Assembly: GCF_021730435.1 (NCBI RefSeq)
Contig: NZ_JABWGX010000010.1
Coordinates: 62,001-126,000 of the forward strand
Direction of reading: 5' to 3'
DNA length: 64,000 bases
Origin: Xanthobacter agilis
Lineage (GTDB): Bacteria > Pseudomonadota > Alphaproteobacteria > Rhizobiales > Xanthobacteraceae
Below the pieces are notes generated by a model. That model ran no database searches. It was not told the origin of the DNA and saw nothing but the letters and a program-made list of their open reading frames with translations. This document shows, one piece after another, positions 62,782 through 64,000 of this stretch. Positions within the stretch are counted from its first letter, which is position 1. Every line of letters starts with the position of its first letter. Position numbers and translations under genes: made by a program.

Positions 62782-63408
62782 ATGTCCGTCTTTCCGGCCA
62801 TCCTGATCGGCCTCGCCATGGGGATCGTGTTCGGCTTCGCCTTCGAGAAGGCGCGCGTGTTCGAGCCCGGCATGATCGTGGGGCAGATGCAGTTCCACAA
62901 CTTCACCATGCTCAAGGTGTTCCTCACCGCGGTCGCCACCGGCGCGGTGGTGCTGGCGGTGCTGCACGGCTTCGGCCTCATCAAGCTGGCGCCGAAGCCC
63001 ACCTTCTATGCCGCCGACATTATCGGCGGGCTGGTGCTGGGCGCCGGCATCACCCTGGCCGGCGCGTGTCCGGGCACCATCCTGGCGCAGATTGGCGCCG
63101 GCTATCGCGATGCCATCTTCACCCTCATCGGCGGCCTCGCCGGGGCGGTGGCCTTCAGCTATGCCGAGCCGGCGCTGACGCCGCTCCTGTTCACCGGCGG
63201 GCCGGGCAAGATCACGTTCATGGATCTGACCGGTGTCTCTTACCCCGTGCTCGCCCTCGGTCTGGCGGCGGTGCTCGTTGTCGCGCTGGTGCTGCTGGAG
63301 CGCTGGCGGCCGTGGCGGGCGGATCTGGGCGCCGACGTGGACGGTGATTTCGGCCCGGCCGAAGCCACGCCCAGCGCGAACGTGACCCGTCTCAAGCCCG
63401 CGGAGTGA
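62782..63408 (+). CDS. YeeE/YedE-family sulfur transporter, second half
   Basis: A 208-residue membrane protein, about five helices, with the counterpart motif LAGACPGTILAQIGAGY. The 3' tail is hydrophilic (about 185-208). It is 21 bases after the first half and five bases before the flavoprotein gene; AAGGAG precedes the ATG. The two halves probably assemble into one transporter. Confidence 0.85.
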   Translation: MSVFPAILIGLAMGIVFGFAFEKARVFEPGMIVGQMQFHNFTMLKVFLTAVATGAVVLAVLHGFGLIKLAPKPTFYAADIIGGLVLGAGITLAGACPGTILAQIGAGYRDAIFTLIGGLAGAVAFSYAEPALTPLLFTGGPGKITFMDLTGVSYPVLALGLAAVLVVALVLLERWRPWRADLGADVDGDFGPAEATPSANVTRLKPAE

Positions 63409-63413
63409 TCGCC

Positions 63414-64000
63414 ATGACGCCAAGCGTTCAGACGTCCATCTCGGGCGATCGACATATCGTCATCCTGGGGGCGGGCTTTGCCGCCCTCACCGCCATTCGC
63501 GAACTGCGGCGGGTGGGGGTCTCGGCCCGGATCACCGTGGTGTCGCCCACCGCCGAGCTCGTCTATGCCCCAAGCCTGATCTGGATTCCCGCCGGCCTGA
63601 GGACGGGTGACGATCTCAAGGTGCCTCTCGCCGGTTTCTTCGCGCGCCACAAGGTCGCGCACGTTTCGGCGCGGGTGGAGGGCGTGTCCAACGGCGGCCG
63701 AATCGTGGAGACCACGCTGGGGCCGATCGCCAACGATCTCCTGCTCATCGCCTCGGGCGGGCGCTATATCCGCAAGCTGCCGGGCATCGAAAACGCCATC
63801 ATCCCCTGCGAGGGGATCGCCGCCGCGGAAGCCGCTCGTGACCGGATCGCGGCCCTGGAGCGGGGCACCGTGGCGGTGGGCTTCGGCGCCAATCCCAACG
63901 AGCCCTCGGCGGTGCGGGGCGGACCCATGTTCGAGTTTCTGTTCGGCCTCGACACGCTGCTGCGGCGGCAGGGGCGGCGGGACAAGATCGACCTCGTCTT
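63414..64000 (+). CDS. Sulfide:quinone reductase-like flavoprotein (cut by window end)
   Basis: The visible 195 residues show an FAD-binding fold beginning HIVILGAGFAALTAIRELRR. A conserved ELVYAPSLIWIPAGLRTGDDL segment and the second dinucleotide region ASGGRYIRKLPGI follow. These fit the SQR/FCC flavoprotein family, which oxidises sulfide at the membrane. Catalytic cysteines cannot be judged: one C is seen at IIPCEG. Coupled to the YeeE pair, it suggests a sulfide or thiosulfate handling operon. Confidence 0.8.
   Translation, partial: MTPSVQTSISGDRHIVILGAGFAALTAIRELRRVGVSARITVVSPTAELVYAPSLIWIPAGLRTGDDLKVPLAGFFARHKVAHVSARVEGVSNGGRIVETTLGPIANDLLLIASGGRYIRKLPGIENAIIPCEGIAAAEAARDRIAALERGTVAVGFGANPNEPSAVRGGPMFEFLFGLDTLLRRQGRRDKIDLV

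Overview
This window is GC-rich DNA (roughly two-thirds G+C) carrying ordinary, densely packed chromosomal genes from an alphaproteobacterium, most likely a Hyphomicrobiales (Rhizobiales) member near Xanthobacter or Azorhizobium. The assignment rests on haem-type FixL with FixJ and a FixK-type regulator, a CpdR receiver, two suhB/mmgR-type small RNAs beside a HisN-like phosphatase, a ROSE-like leader on an hsp20 gene, and a SahR-metF-metH operon. The genus is inference. I see no phage, insertion sequence, rRNA operon or CRISPR array.

Layout. 1-3.6 kb: oxygen signalling (fixK facing away from fixL-fixJ, then a stand-alone receiver behind a near-consensus FixK/FNR box). 3.9-8.2 kb: a Pat-like acyl-CoA synthetase/acetyltransferase fusion and a GGDEF-EAL protein. 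8.2-11.4 kb: lysA with its lptM-like lipoprotein partner, and an MFS exporter. 11.5-18.2 kb (minus strand): a complete N-type F1Fo ATPase operon, atpD-C-Q-R-B-E-F-A-G, with a sodium-type c subunit and no separate delta gene. 18.5-21.3 kb: arsC and an orphan KpsC-like glycosyltransferase fusion. 21.4-26.8 kb (minus strand): the lower leucine pathway (methylcrotonyl-CoA carboxylase, methylglutaconyl-CoA hydratase, HMG-CoA lyase). 27.1-36.9 kb: a TetR regulator facing a Liv-type ABC transporter operon that contains two adenylate-forming CoA ligases, probably an acid uptake-and-activation system.

36.9-44.7 kb: hemH, tRNA-Val, cpdR, an N-formylglutamate amidohydrolase, a 1.3 kb gap with two minus-strand sRNA genes, a HisN-like phosphatase, a lysophospholipase-like hydrolase, hsp20 and a D-2-hydroxyacid dehydrogenase. 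44.9-47.3 kb: a polar amino acid ABC transporter whose binding protein and permease are one polypeptide. 47.4-52.5 kb: a TetR regulator and an RND efflux pair sharing a candidate operator. 52.7-55.4 kb: HdeD, a DUF1345 protein and an L,D-transpeptidase. 55.6-61.5 kb: sahR-metF-metH behind a near-perfect palindrome. 61.5-64 kb: an ICMT-like methyltransferase, then a YeeE/YedE-type sulfur transport pair and a truncated sulfide:quinone reductase-like flavoprotein behind an AT-rich palindrome.

Regulation is the richest layer: several promoters carry visible palindromes tied to an adjacent regulator. Another recurring feature is perfect, in-frame 12- or 15-bp tandem duplications inside genes.
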